A stretch of 64,000 bases of DNA from Mitsuaria sp. PDC51 (GCF_900113225.1 NZ_FOZE01000003.1:310001-374000), one strand, 5' to 3'; positions 7,813 to 17,130 are shown, numbered from the stretch's first letter. Made by a program: numbers and translations. Notes: generated by a model not told the origin, from the letters alone.

Positions 7813-9159
7813 TCAGCGCCGCCCGATCCAGGCCGCGCAGGCGGCCTGATGCCGCGCCACCGAACCCCGCATCGACGCGAGCGCCTCCTCGGTGCGCCGC
7901 AGGTCCTCGGCGATGCGCGGGGCGCGGTCGATGGCGGCCAGCCAGTAGTCGCACATGCTGGCCTCGTCATCGCACTCGTGCAGCACGCCGCGGTCGCGCA
8001 GCAGCCGGTAGACGGGGTAGGACGGATAGGTCGTGTCCCAGCCGCCGCGGATCGTCAGCGGCTTGTTGAGCCCCAGCGGCTCCAGCACGTTGTGGTCGAC
8101 GCCGACATGCGCGACGCTCGCCGCGGCATAGAAGTCCCGCAGCTCGCCGACGGTGTCCAGCACCAGGCACTGCACCTGCGGCGCCAGCGGCCCGTCCTCC
8201 AGCTGCGAGCGCCGCGCCACCACCAAGCCGGCCTCGCCGAGCTGCGCCAGCAGGGCGCTCATGCGCTCGAGGTTCTCCGGATGACGGGGCGCGAGGATCA
8301 GCAGCGCGCGCGGATGCGTGCGGCGCAGCCGCTCGAAGGCGCCCAGCACCTGGCGCTGCTCCGCCAGCTCGGTGACGCAGCCGCCCACGATCACCGGACG
8401 GTCGGTGGCCAGCAGCTCGCCCAGCAGGCGCGGGCTGTGCGTGGCCTGCTCGACGCGCCAGTCGGCCCGCCGCATCGCATCGAACTTCATGTTGCCGGTG
8501 ACCTGCAGCCGCTCGCGCGGCGCGCCGCGGGCCTCAAGCGCGCGCGCGGTCTCGGCGTCCTGCACGCACAGCAGGTCGAAGGCGCCGAGGAAGTCGCGCT
8601 CCAGCAGGCGGCGCTCGAGCTGGTCCAGCCGCGCCGGCGGGTCGTAGTGATAGAGCCAGCCGTTGAGCATCAGCGTGGCGGCGCCGCGGCGGCGCGCCTC
8701 GCGCAGGAAGGCGTAGGAGAAGCGGCAGGGCGCCTCCGAGGGCAGGCAGGGGATCTCGGCCAGCGCCAGCATCGCCGGCGGCAGCACGCGCGCGAGCCGG
8801 CGCGCGTCGCTGCTGTGGCCGCGGCTGATGCAGACCACCGCCTGCGGCAGGCGCGCCAGGTAGGCCTCGCGGTAATGCGCGTGCTCGGTGATCAGCACCG
8901 GGCGCAGGTCGGGGCGCTGCGCGGTCAGCCATTCGATCATCGGCGCCACCGCGTTGAGCTCGCCGATGGTGGTGACGTAGAACCACAGCGCCGGGCCGCG
9001 CGCGTCGGCCGGCGTCAGCGCGAACGCGCCCAGCGTGTTGTTGCCGCGCAGGTCGCTCAGGCGCTCCAGCGCGCGGAACAGCGCCCAGCGCAGCGCTTCG
9101 CCGCGCCGGCTCGGGGCCGGCGCCACCGGCGCGGGCAGGGACGGGGTCAGCTCAGGCAT
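7813..9159 (-). CDS. GT30-like (Kdo transferase-type) glycosyltransferase
   Basis: 448 residues with the layout of WaaA/KdtA. The N-terminal half carries a TTIGEL motif, equivalent to the SVGE region with the catalytic Glu, and the centre has VTGNMKFD, equivalent to the conserved TGNLKFD. The C-terminal donor-binding part has APRHPENLER and DTVGELRDFYAAASVAHVG ending in HNVLEPLG. These are strong family marks, but divergence (IGEL for VGE, VDHNVLEP for GGHNPLEP) and location in an exopolysaccharide locus suggest it adds Kdo or a related 3-deoxy-ulosonic acid to the exopolysaccharide or its anchor, rather than serving as the housekeeping lipid A enzyme. Its start overlaps the end of the flippase gene by 8 bp. 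Confidence 0.75.
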   Translation of the reverse strand: MPELTPSLPAPVAPAPSRRGEALRWALFRALERLSDLRGNNTLGAFALTPADARGPALWFYVTTIGELNAVAPMIEWLTAQRPDLRPVLITEHAHYREAYLARLPQAVVCISRGHSSDARRLARVLPPAMLALAEIPCLPSEAPCRFSYAFLREARRRGAATLMLNGWLYHYDPPARLDQLERRLLERDFLGAFDLLCVQDAETARALEARGAPRERLQVTGNMKFDAMRRADWRVEQATHSPRLLGELLATDRPVIVGGCVTELAEQRQVLGAFERLRRTHPRALLILAPRHPENLERMSALLAQLGEAGLVVARRSQLEDGPLAPQVQCLVLDTVGELRDFYAAASVAHVGVDHNVLEPLGLNKPLTIRGGWDTTYPSYPVYRLLRDRGVLHECDDEASMCDYWLAAIDRAPRIAEDLRRTEEALASMRGSVARHQAACAAWIGRR

Positions 9160-10606
9160 GGCGGCTCCGCAAATGGGTCAGGGCGCGTCGCACCTCGGTC
9201 ATCGCCGGATGCCGCAGCAGCGTGGCGCAGCCCAGCCAGGCCAGCGCGCCCGCCACGACGCACAGGGCCAGGCGCGGCACCAGCGGCAGGCCGAGCTCGT
9301 GGCTGGCCAGTTGCGCCAGGCCCAGGCCGGCGCAGCAGCCCAGCGCGAGCTGCGCGCTGACGGTGCTCGGGCCGAAGAGCTCGCGCGGGCGGGCCTGCAG
9401 CACCTCGGTCAGGTGGCGGGTGTACATCGCGACCTGCACCAGGTTGCCGATCACGAAGACGGCGGCCACCGCATGCAGGTTCCACAGCGCGGCCAGGCCC
9501 ACGCAGGCCAGGTGCGTCGGCCCGTACCAGAGCGCCACCGACAGCCGGCGGCGGATCTGGCCGGTGGCCGCGAGCGCGTTGGGCGCCAGCATCGTCAGCG
9601 CGTAGGGCAGGCCGGCCAGCGCGAGCAGCGTCGCCAGCGGCGCGGCCTCGTGCCACTGCGGGCCGAAGAGCAGCGCGATGATGTCGCCCGAGAGCAGCGC
9701 CACGCCGCCCATGAAGGGCCAGGCGATGCCGGTGAAGATGGCGGTGCCCTTGGCGTAGGGCGCCACCAGGCTGTGGCCGGCGCGGTGGTCCGCGGCCAGC
9801 GCGGGCGTGGCCACGCGCAGGATCGCGGAACTGACGGTCTGCGCCAGCAGGTCGATCAAGCCGGTGGCGCGGCTGAACAGGCCCAGCGCGGTGAAGCCGA
9901 AGACCTTGCCGATGATCAGTTCATGGCCGTTGCGCGAGCCCGACTCGACCAGCCGCGAGCCGGTGAACATCGCGCCGAAGCGCAGTTGGCGGCCGACGCC
10001 GCGCAGCCGCGGCAGCAGCAGCGCGTCACGCGGCCGCAGCCAGACCAGCACGGCGACCTGGACCGCGATCCCGGCCACCGGTCCCCAGGCCAGGCTCATC
10101 GCGCCATGGCCGCGCCAGGCCAGGGCGATGCTGGTGACGGCGTTGGCGGCATTGGCGCTGACCTGGACGATGAAGACCTGGTGGAAGGCCATCTCGCGGT
10201 TGAGCAGCGCGAAGGTCGGCGAGGCCAGCGGCAGCATCACGAAATTCAGGCTCAGCACCAGCAGCAGGTCGGCCAGCAGCGGCTCGTGGTACCAGTCGGC
10301 CAGCAGGAAGCGGCCGCCCAGGATGGCCAGCGCGATGCCCCAGGCCATCAGCAGCGTGATGGTGAAGGCGCTGCGCAGCTTTTCGCGGTCGAGCTCGCGC
10401 TCCTGGATCAGGTATTCGCTGACGCCGAAGTCGCGCAGGATGGACGCCAGGTTGGTGACCACCGCGCACAGCGAATAGACGCCGACCTGGGTCGGCGTCA
10501 GCAGCCGCGCCAGGATCATCGTCGTCGGGACGGTGATCAGCAGGCTCAGGTAGCGCTCGGCGAAGGACCAGGCCAGCGCGCCGCGCACGGTCGGCGACTT
10601 GCTCAT
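9152..10606 (-). CDS. Wzx-type oligosaccharide flippase
   Basis: 484-residue integral membrane protein with about 12-14 hydrophobic segments and the MATE/MOP-like polysaccharide export pattern (N-terminal RYLSLLITVPTTMILARLLTP-type segment, VGVYSLCAVV). It would flip the lipid-linked repeat unit from cytoplasm to periplasm for the ligase/polymerase at the window start. The ATG at 10606, ten bases after the upstream stop and preceded by AAGGG, is chosen over the track-length frame, whose extra 31 Arg-rich residues have no membrane or family character. Second of six tightly spaced minus-strand genes from the aminotransferase to the GT30-like gene. Confidence 0.85.
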   Translation of the reverse strand: MSKSPTVRGALAWSFAERYLSLLITVPTTMILARLLTPTQVGVYSLCAVVTNLASILRDFGVSEYLIQERELDREKLRSAFTITLLMAWGIALAILGGRFLLADWYHEPLLADLLLVLSLNFVMLPLASPTFALLNREMAFHQVFIVQVSANAANAVTSIALAWRGHGAMSLAWGPVAGIAVQVAVLVWLRPRDALLLPRLRGVGRQLRFGAMFTGSRLVESGSRNGHELIIGKVFGFTALGLFSRATGLIDLLAQTVSSAILRVATPALAADHRAGHSLVAPYAKGTAIFTGIAWPFMGGVALLSGDIIALLFGPQWHEAAPLATLLALAGLPYALTMLAPNALAATGQIRRRLSVALWYGPTHLACVGLAALWNLHAVAAVFVIGNLVQVAMYTRHLTEVLQARPRELFGPSTVSAQLALGCCAGLGLAQLASHELGLPLVPRLALCVVAGALAWLGCATLLRHPAMTEVRRALTHLRSRHA

Positions 10607-10616
10607 GCGTCGCCCT

Positions 10617-11876
10617 TCATGGCGCGGACTCCGCCCGTGCGGACGAAGCGCCCGGCGCGCCCGTCGCGGCGCCCGCGTGGGGCGTGTTGACCGGCGCACC
10701 GGTCGGGGCGGGCGCCGTCGTGGCTGAGGCCGTCGGTGCCAGCGCTTCGGCGGCGGCCGGGCCGGCTTCGGCCGGCTGCGCGGTCGCGGTGGCCGGGCCG
10801 CGGCGCAGCCACTGCTTGAGCCGCGGCACCCAGCCCCAGCGGTACAGCGTGGCGTGGTGGATGGGACGCGCGTCGGCGGTCCAGCGCGTGTGCCACTCCA
10901 TGACCTTGCCGTAGAACTCGATGCGGCGGATCGGCCCGCCCGCGGCGGCGGCCTCGAAGAGCTGCTGGAACTGCAGCTGCCGCATCAGCGTCGACGGCGA
11001 CACCGCCTTGTGCGCCTCGTCGTAGGCGGTCTTGAGGATCACGATCTTCGAGCCCGATTCGATGCACAGGTCCATCGCGACGACGGCGTCGTCGAACCAG
11101 TACTGGTACAGGCGCGCGCGGCCGTCCCGCGCGAAGGACTCCAGCATCGCGCGGTAGAACTCGTACTGCGGATGGCCCGGCGCGATCGCCGTGCCCTCGG
11201 AGCCCTTCCAGCCGCTGGCCTCGAGCTGGCCGTAGCGCACCAGCGCCGGCGCGACGTCCTCGGGCCGCGTCAGGCATTCGAGCCGCGTGACCGTGCCGGC
11301 CGTGTCCAGCTTCTTCTGCTGCTTGCGCAGGTTCTGGCGCAGGTTCTTGCCGCGGGCTTCCCAGTAGGTCTCGAAGTCGCCGGCGAGGTCCACCCAGGCG
11401 GTGTCGATGTAGTCCTGGCCGCGCCAGCGCGCGCCATCGTCGGCGCGCGGATGGAAGAGGCTGTCCAGCTGCGTCAGGCCCAGCGCCAGCGCCGACAGCG
11501 GCAGCGCGCGCAGCAGCCCGTCGGCCAGGGCCTCCAGCGGCGCGCCGGCGTCGCTCAGCCACGCGCCCAGCGGCAGCTGCGAGGGCTGGAAGGTCGACCA
11601 CTGCCCGGCGCCTCGCGGCGCCACGATGGCCGCGGCGCGCGGCGCCTTCGGGTCACCGAACAGCGCGAGCCGCTCGCGGCCGGTGCCGAAGGAGCGCAGC
11701 AGCGGCGTGAGGAAGGCGCTCTCCAGGAAGGGCAGGCCGGCCACGCGCGCCTGCAGCGCATCCCAGGCGGCGGCGTGCGGCGCGAAGGCGGCCGCGTCCG
11801 GCAATGGGATGAGCGTCCAGCGGGCGTTGGTGGATAGGGGCGACGTGGTCGGCGTGTGGGGTGTCGTCGGGGTCAT
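10617..11876 (-). CDS. FemAB/GNAT-like acyltransferase
   Basis: 419 residues. Residues about 20-340 fit the double-GNAT FemAB/CelD-like acetyltransferase fold: KNLRQNLRKQQKKL, then GWKGSEGTAI, YRAMLESFARDGRARLYQYWFDD and KTAYDEAHKAVSPSTLMR, which is typical of this family. The last 75 residues are a low-complexity Ala/Thr/Pro tail. It is likely to transfer an acyl or aminoacyl group to the exopolysaccharide sugar. It is related to, but not obviously the same as, the FemAB protein regularly found in XrtA loci. Its ATG overlaps the upstream stop (ATGA at 11873-11876). Confidence 0.75.
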   Translation of the reverse strand: MTPTTPHTPTTSPLSTNARWTLIPLPDAAAFAPHAAAWDALQARVAGLPFLESAFLTPLLRSFGTGRERLALFGDPKAPRAAAIVAPRGAGQWSTFQPSQLPLGAWLSDAGAPLEALADGLLRALPLSALALGLTQLDSLFHPRADDGARWRGQDYIDTAWVDLAGDFETYWEARGKNLRQNLRKQQKKLDTAGTVTRLECLTRPEDVAPALVRYGQLEASGWKGSEGTAIAPGHPQYEFYRAMLESFARDGRARLYQYWFDDAVVAMDLCIESGSKIVILKTAYDEAHKAVSPSTLMRQLQFQQLFEAAAAGGPIRRIEFYGKVMEWHTRWTADARPIHHATLYRWGWVPRLKQWLRRGPATATAQPAEAGPAAAEALAPTASATTAPAPTGAPVNTPHAGAATGAPGASSARAESAP

Positions 11877-13171
11877 GGGCGGGCCTCGGCGGTGGGCATC
11901 TGGGGGGCGCAGGCTTCGTCGAGCACGCGGGCGAGCTCGCCGGTGCGCGACTCGCGCGAGGCGGCGGCGATGGCCGAAGCCGCGGGCAGCGCGGCACGGC
12001 CATGGAACAGGTCATCGAGGAAGCGATCGAGCACCGCCGCGACGCCGGGGCCGTCCTCCAGCGCCGCGATCCGCGGCAGGCCGGCGCGGCGCATCAGTTG
12101 CGCGGTGTCGCCGGCCAGGTCAGCCAGCGTCAGCACCGGGCGGCGCGCGCGCAGGTACTCGTAGGCCTTGGCGGGAATCTGGTCATTGCAGTCGTTCGAC
12201 TGCAGCAGCAGCAGCGCGTCGGCGCGCAGCATCTCGGCCAGCGCGTCGGCATAGGGCAGCGGCGGCGCGACCTCGACCAGGTCGGCCACGTCCAGCCGGC
12301 GCGCCAGCGCCAGCACGAAGTCGTCATGCGCGGTCGCGCGCAGCCGCAGCCGCAGTCGCGCCGCGTCGACCCGGCCCGCGACCTTGGCGGCGGCCAGCGC
12401 CTCGAACAGGCGCGCCGGGCTGCGCCAGTCGGGATAGACGACGCCGCTGTGCAGCAACACGCGCGGGCCGGCGGCGGGCGCTGCAGCCGTCGAGGGCGGG
12501 GCGTTCGCGCCTTCCATCCGCACGGCGCGCTCGGCCTGCTGGAAGGCGGCCTCGCTGTAGCCGTTCTCGATCACGCGCAGGCGGTCGGCGGCGGCCGGGA
12601 AGCGCTGCGCATACAGCCGCGCCGCGCCGGGCGTGGTGAAGGTGCAGCGCGCCGCGCGCGCGAAGACCTTGCGCTCGACCGCGGCGAAGCTGCGCCACAG
12701 CACCGGATCGGCCGGGTAGCCGTCGTGGGCCATCGGGTCGCGGAAGTCGGCGACCCAGGGCAGGCCGCTCAGGCGCGACAGCCAGTAGCCGACCAGGTGC
12801 GCCGTCGGGATCGGATAGGTGCTCCAGATCGCGTCGGGCCGCGTCTGGCGGATCAGCCGCAGGCCGGCCGGCACGGCGCCCAGCAGCCAGCTGTGCCAGC
12901 GGTCCGGAAGCGCCAGGAAGCCCGGGTAGCGGCCGCCGATCGACAGGTGCCGCGCGGCGTCCAGCGCGAAGGCCCGGCGCACCGGCAGCTCCGGCGGGAT
13001 CTCTTCGAGCAGGTCGTCGCCGGTGTGCGCATGCGCGCGCGGATGCGCGGTCAGCACGCTCGGCGACCAGCCCAGCGCCGGCAGCTGCTGCGCGAAGCGC
13101 AAGGCGCGCTGCACGCCGCTGCTGCCCGCCATCGGCGGGAACTGGAAGGACACCATGAGCACGCGCCGCAT
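11873..13171 (-). CDS. GT4-family glycosyltransferase
   Basis: 432 residues, GT-B fold. The N-terminal acceptor domain starts MRRVLMVSFQFPPMAGSSG, the usual beta1-loop of GT4 enzymes, with WVADFRDPM in the middle. The C-terminal donor domain has RVLLHSGVVYPDWRSP and ends in a PAKAYEYLRARRPVL motif, which normally positions the nucleotide-sugar. Start ATG 13171 is preceded by GAGG at about eight bases and lies 10 bp after the aminotransferase stop; the longer frame adds 44 residues unlike the family. It probably builds the exopolysaccharide repeat unit on the cytoplasmic face. Confidence 0.85.
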   Translation of the reverse strand: MRRVLMVSFQFPPMAGSSGVQRALRFAQQLPALGWSPSVLTAHPRAHAHTGDDLLEEIPPELPVRRAFALDAARHLSIGGRYPGFLALPDRWHSWLLGAVPAGLRLIRQTRPDAIWSTYPIPTAHLVGYWLSRLSGLPWVADFRDPMAHDGYPADPVLWRSFAAVERKVFARAARCTFTTPGAARLYAQRFPAAADRLRVIENGYSEAAFQQAERAVRMEGANAPPSTAAAPAAGPRVLLHSGVVYPDWRSPARLFEALAAAKVAGRVDAARLRLRLRATAHDDFVLALARRLDVADLVEVAPPLPYADALAEMLRADALLLLQSNDCNDQIPAKAYEYLRARRPVLTLADLAGDTAQLMRRAGLPRIAALEDGPGVAAVLDRFLDDLFHGRAALPAASAIAAASRESRTGELARVLDEACAPQMPTAEARP

Positions 13172-13181
13172 GACTGGAGCC

Positions 13182-14366
13182 TCAGCGCGCGGGCGCGATG
13201 AAAAGGCGCTCGACCTGCTCGACGATGCGGCGCAGGTCGGCGTCGGTGAGGTCCTGGTGGCAGGCCAGCTGCAGCACGTGGTGCGACCAGGCCTTGCCGG
13301 CATCGCCCGGCAGCGCCGGCACGCCGGGCCAGAGCCGGTCCCAGCGCGACACCGGCACGCCCAGGCGGCGCATCTCCAGGTAGCCCGGGTCGGGCGTGCG
13401 CACCCACAGCGGGAAGACGTAGGGCGCGCAGTCCGGCGGCAGGGCCGGCAGCAGCGGGTGCACGCCGTCGCGGTCGCTGAAGGCCTCGGTGAACAGCGCG
13501 TAGTTGCGGCGGCGGGCCTCGACGATGCGATGGCGCGGCACGCGCCGCGAGATCCAGCCGCTGGCCCGCGTGAGCGCGCGGTGCGACAGCGGCAGGTCGA
13601 TCAGCGCCATGTTGGCGTCGATCTCGCCGCTCTCGTCGAGCTCGCCGTAATGGCTGGGCGCGGCCGGCGCGCCGCCGCCGCTCACCACGCGGCGCAGCGC
13701 GCTCTTGAGCGCGAAGGCGCCGCGGATCAGCCGGTTCAGCCCCGTCAGGCGGTCGTGCGTGGCGCCCATGTGCAGGATGTCGGACGCCGCCTTGACCTGC
13801 TCGATGCGACCGGCCGGCGTCAGCGGCGGCAGGGCCAGGTCGGCGCGGTTGAGCGCCAGGATGCCGCCCTCGGGCGTCGGGAAGAACTTGGTCAGGCTGG
13901 CGATCGCGACGTCGCCCCAGGAGCCGATCGGCCGCGCGCCGGCGCGGCCGAACATCGCATGCGCGCAGTCCTCGATCAGCGCGATGCCGCGCGCGTCGCA
14001 CCAGGCGCGCACCGCGTCCATCGGCTGCGGCAGGCCGAAGTAGTGCGGCACCAGCAGCGCCTTCGGATGCGCCGGCCCGTGGGCCGAGAGCCAGTCCAGG
14101 CGCGGCACGCCGTGCTCGTCGATGGGATAGAAGGCCGCGTCGGCGCCCAGCGTCTTCACCGGCGAGACCATGGTCGGGCAGTGGTAGGACGGCAGCAGCA
14201 CCAGGTCGCCCGGACCGACGTCCAGGCACTCGAGCGCGAGCAGGATGGCCGCGCGCCCGCTGGTGGTGAGCAGGTGGCGCGGGTGGTCGAGCAGGCTGTG
14301 CTGGTCGACCCGGGCGGCACCGGCGAAGGTGCGCCAGCCGATGACGGGCAGCCGGGGCGCGAGCAT
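13182..14366 (-). CDS. DegT/DnrJ/EryC1/StrS-family PLP aminotransferase
   Basis: 394 residues. The PLP fold type I sugar-aminotransferase pattern is visible: TTSGRAAILLAL near the N-terminus, the LLPSYHCPTMVSPV strand-loop, the LIEDCAHAMFG motif with the Asp that contacts the PLP ring nitrogen, and ASLTKFFPTPEGG carrying the presumed Schiff-base Lys. It would make an amino sugar nucleotide for the exopolysaccharide. Start ATG 14366 gives a normal family length; no strong ribosome site is seen. It is the first gene of the run down to the GT30-like gene. Confidence 0.85.
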   Translation of the reverse strand: MLAPRLPVIGWRTFAGAARVDQHSLLDHPRHLLTTSGRAAILLALECLDVGPGDLVLLPSYHCPTMVSPVKTLGADAAFYPIDEHGVPRLDWLSAHGPAHPKALLVPHYFGLPQPMDAVRAWCDARGIALIEDCAHAMFGRAGARPIGSWGDVAIASLTKFFPTPEGGILALNRADLALPPLTPAGRIEQVKAASDILHMGATHDRLTGLNRLIRGAFALKSALRRVVSGGGAPAAPSHYGELDESGEIDANMALIDLPLSHRALTRASGWISRRVPRHRIVEARRRNYALFTEAFSDRDGVHPLLPALPPDCAPYVFPLWVRTPDPGYLEMRRLGVPVSRWDRLWPGVPALPGDAGKAWSHHVLQLACHQDLTDADLRRIVEQVERLFIAPAR

Positions 14367-14401
14367 GGGAGGCGGCGGGCTCAAGTCGGAGGGCCTGCCG
14401 G

Positions 14402-15250
14402 TCAGCGGGAGGCGGGCGGCGTGGCGGCGCCGGACGCCGGGGCCGGGCCTGATGCCGATGCCGATGCCGATGCCGATGCCGATGCCGGCGATGACGCCGG
14501 CGCGGAAGCGGCCGGTGCGGGCTCGGAGGCCGAGGGCGCGGGCGCCGAGGCGGCCTCGCCCGGCAGCTGGATGTCCGACGGCCAGCGGTTGATCGCGATC
14601 AGGCGCTGACGCAGCACCGGGTGCGTCATGCCGGCGCCGTAGGCGCGGCGGGCCGCGTCCACCGCCATGTCGACCTGATTGAGGTCCAGCGCGACCATGC
14701 CCACGTTGTAGACCGAGAACGCGTTGTCGCCGGTCAGCTTGGACGCGGCCTCCAGCTGTTCCTTGGCCGGCCCCGGCTTGCCCTTGCCGTTCAGGTAGCC
14801 GGCGTAGATCAGGCGCACGATGACGTCGTCCGCCTTCCAGGCCAGCGCGCGCTTGAAGTAGCAGTCGACGGTGAACAGCGCGTCGGGCGGCTGGTCGCGC
14901 TTGGTGCGCTCGCCGTAGAGCATCATCGCCACCAGCGCGCGATGGTGGTTGGGGAAGGCGCGCAGCGTGTAGTCGATGTCGCTGCCGATCGTGCCGCGCT
15001 TGCACTTGACCAGCGCCTCGCAGGTGTCGATGAAGTGGGCGCCTTCGACCATCAGCAGCGGCGACATCTGCTTGGTCACCGGGTCGATCTCCGGCGCGTC
15101 CTTGTACTGGCGGTAGTCGTAGGGCCCGTAGTTGTTGGCCAGCCCGCCGCAGCCCACGCCCTGCGCGACGGCGGCCTGGGTGACGACGGCGCCGGCCAGC
15201 GCCAGCGCGAGGGTGCGCCAGCCGGCGCGGGGGAACGGAAGGGCGGACAT
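14402..15250 (-). CDS. exported TPR-like protein with (Ala-Ser)n tail
   Basis: 282 residues. A signal peptide (about residues 1-29, ending AAVAQ) is followed by CGGLANNYGPYDYRQYKD, then a helical region of TPR/SEL1-like repeats (residues about 60-230) and a Pro/Ala/Ser-rich C-terminus with an (Ala-Ser) run encoded by six perfect GATGCC hexamers. I do not recognise a named family, though similar secreted proteins accompany XrtA loci in related bacteria by my recollection. It is likely periplasmic, perhaps a scaffold for export or polymerisation. It sits between the aminotransferase (35-bp gap) and hydrolase 1 (30-bp gap), so it is probably in the same transcription unit. Confidence 0.7.
   Translation of the reverse strand: MSALPFPRAGWRTLALALAGAVVTQAAVAQGVGCGGLANNYGPYDYRQYKDAPEIDPVTKQMSPLLMVEGAHFIDTCEALVKCKRGTIGSDIDYTLRAFPNHHRALVAMMLYGERTKRDQPPDALFTVDCYFKRALAWKADDVIVRLIYAGYLNGKGKPGPAKEQLEAASKLTGDNAFSVYNVGMVALDLNQVDMAVDAARRAYGAGMTHPVLRQRLIAINRWPSDIQLPGEAASAPAPSASEPAPAASAPASSPASASASASASASGPAPASGAATPPASR
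14451..14486. repeat. hexanucleotide microsatellite (GATGCC)x6 inside a coding region
   Basis: Six perfect tandem copies of GATGCC, followed by degenerate copies, encode the alternating Ala-Ser tail of the exported TPR protein. Because the unit is 6 bp, copy-number change would alter tail length without frameshift. Confidence 0.95.
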
Positions 15251-15280
15251 GGCGGTGCTCCGGGTGGGCCGGGGTTCCGG

Positions 15281-16216
15281 TCAGGAGGCGGCCGGCACGT
15301 CGCGGACGAAGGCGGCGGTGAGCCGCTCGACCTGCGCGCGCCAGGCGGCGGTGGAGAAGGTGTGGTCCGCGTCGGGCAGGTCCTCGCGGCGCAGCCCGGG
15401 GCGGCCGAGCAGGCCGCGCCAGGCCGGGCCGCCGTCGCGGCAGCGGTCCAGGAATTCCTTGGCGACATAGTCGTCGCCGGACAGGATCAGCAGCACCGGA
15501 CCGCCGAAGGCGCGCAGGCCGTCGGCCATCTGCTCGGTGTAGTGGCGCGGGTCCGCGGCCGCCGGTCCGGCCGACCTTCCGGTCGACGTTCCCGCCGACG
15601 TCTTGGCCGACGCGGCACGGCCCTGCGCCAGCTTGCCCAGCAACTCGCGGACGGCGCCCAGGCCGACCCGGCCGCTCAGCAGCTTGCGCCAGAACGACGG
15701 CTGGCGCAGCCGGTCCAGGTAGTAGTGCCTGACCTGCGTGCGGGCCAGGCTGGCCTCGGTGCGGACCCAGGGGTTGGCCAGGCACAGGCCGGCGATGCGC
15801 GCGTCGCGGCGGCGGTGCACGTAGAGCAGCGCGGCCGAGGCGGCGTCGCACAGGCCCCAGAGCACCACGCGCCGCAGCGCCGGGCGCTCGCGCTGCCAGG
15901 CGTCGAGGGCGGCGGCGATGTCGGCGTCGAGCTGGTCGAAGCCGCGCTGGTCGCCCTGGGCATCGCCCATGCCGCGGTGGTCCAGGCGCAGGCAGGGCAC
16001 GCCGGCGGCGGCCAGCGCGCGGCCCAGCAGCGTGAATTGGCGGTGGCTGCCGACGCGGTATTGTGGCCCGCCGACGATCAGCAGCACGCCGGTGTCCGAG
16101 GGCGCTGTCGCCGCGGTGGCCTCGGCCGGCTCGCTCAGCAGGCCGACCAGCGACGCGCCCTCGCAGTCGATGCGCAGCAGGCTGTCGCGGTGCGTGGTGG
16201 CGGCGAGCGCGCTCAT
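15281..16216 (-). CDS. exosortase A system-associated hydrolase 1
   Basis: 311-residue alpha/beta-hydrolase matching the first of two hydrolases linked to XrtA loci. The oxyanion-side strand LLIVGGPQYRVGSHRQF and HRGMGDAQGD precede the nucleophile elbow LWGLCDAAS. The nucleophile position is Cys123 rather than Ser, and GxCxA replaces GxSxG. GDDYVAKEF supplies an acid and DADHTF the His (about residue 285). An insert rich in Ala/Ser/Thr/Gly lies at about residues 205-220. It is expected to act on an acyl or peptide-like ester carried by the neighbouring acyl carrier protein, but no reaction is established. Its start overlaps the hydrolase 2 stop (ATGA). Confidence 0.88.
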   Translation of the reverse strand: MSALAATTHRDSLLRIDCEGASLVGLLSEPAEATAATAPSDTGVLLIVGGPQYRVGSHRQFTLLGRALAAAGVPCLRLDHRGMGDAQGDQRGFDQLDADIAAALDAWQRERPALRRVVLWGLCDAASAALLYVHRRRDARIAGLCLANPWVRTEASLARTQVRHYYLDRLRQPSFWRKLLSGRVGLGAVRELLGKLAQGRAASAKTSAGTSTGRSAGPAAADPRHYTEQMADGLRAFGGPVLLILSGDDYVAKEFLDRCRDGGPAWRGLLGRPGLRREDLPDADHTFSTAAWRAQVERLTAAFVRDVPAAS

Positions 16217-17103
16217 GCGGCGATGGCCTCGGCGGGCGCCGCGGCGAAGTCAGCCTCGGCCCGCAGCGCGGCGAGGCTGGCCTCGATCAGGCGGGGGGCT
16301 TCCTCGATCTCGGTCGCGGCCCAGAAGGACGGTCCCTGGCAGACCGCCGCGCGCACTTCGGCGCCCTGGGCCTGCCAGGCTTGCACGGCCATCGACGCGG
16401 CCGGGGTGAGCGTGGCGTTCTCGCGCGGCGAGAGCTCCAGCCACGCGACCCGCGCCACGCGCGGCGAGGGCTTGAGCTGCGCGGCGTCCAGCCCCTCCGC
16501 CAGGGCCGGCGCCAGCAGGTAGCCGGCGATCTCCACCGGCTCGCCGCGCGCGAGCTGGTCGCGCATCGCCTGCACGGCGCCCTTGGCCTGGCCGCCGATC
16601 AGGTCGGCCGCCACGCGCAGCCGCATGAACTGCTGGAGCTGGAGCTTGCCCGCGGTCACCGGTTGCCACAGCAGCAGGTGCAGCGGCCGGTCGGTCACCG
16701 CGTCGAACACGGCCGGCGCCAGCAGCGCGCCGGCGCGCAGGCCCCACAGCCACAGCGGCGGACGGCCACCATCGGGGCGGGGCAGGGCGCGGGCATCGAG
16801 CCAGCCGGCGGCCAGGCGGACATCGTCCTGCCAGTGCGCCCAGCTCGCATCGCCGAAGTCGCCGCTGCTGTCACCGCAGCCCAGCAGGTCCAGCGTCAGG
16901 ACCTCGAAGCCGGCGGCGGCGAAGGCGCGCGCCGCCAGCGCGGTCATGCGGCGGGACTTGTTCATCTCCTCCGCGAACGGCGGCAGGAGCAGGATCTGGC
17001 CACGCGGCGCGGCGGCGAAGGGCGCAGCGGCGGCATGGTGCACGCACAGCCGCTGGCCGCGCGCGCCGGCATCCAGGAAGAACGGCGTGTCGGCGGCGGC
17101 CAT
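16213..17103 (-). CDS. exosortase A system-associated hydrolase 2
   Basis: 296-residue alpha/beta-hydrolase fold protein, the second of the exosortase-linked pair. Fold marks are ILLLPPFAEEMNKSRRM (the long PPFAEEMNK signature of the family) and LDLLGCGDSSGDF. At the nucleophile elbow the sequence is WGLRAGALLA, so an Arg (R123) sits where Ser is expected. No obvious replacement nucleophile is seen, suggesting a non-hydrolytic or partner role. It overlaps hydrolase 1 by 4 bp and follows the acyl carrier protein gene by 27 bp, making a three-gene ACP-hydrolase 2-hydrolase 1 unit. Confidence 0.88.
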   Translation of the reverse strand: MAAADTPFFLDAGARGQRLCVHHAAAAPFAAAPRGQILLLPPFAEEMNKSRRMTALAARAFAAAGFEVLTLDLLGCGDSSGDFGDASWAHWQDDVRLAAGWLDARALPRPDGGRPPLWLWGLRAGALLAPAVFDAVTDRPLHLLLWQPVTAGKLQLQQFMRLRVAADLIGGQAKGAVQAMRDQLARGEPVEIAGYLLAPALAEGLDAAQLKPSPRVARVAWLELSPRENATLTPAASMAVQAWQAQGAEVRAAVCQGPSFWAATEIEEAPRLIEASLAALRAEADFAAAPAEAIAA

Positions 17104-17130
17104 GGGATCCGGGCGGCGGCGGACGGCCGC

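Noticed and set aside
7813-9159. Housekeeping Kdo transferase WaaA
   Set aside because: Motifs are of the family but diverged, and the gene is inside an exopolysaccharide operon; kept as GT30-like without a symbol.
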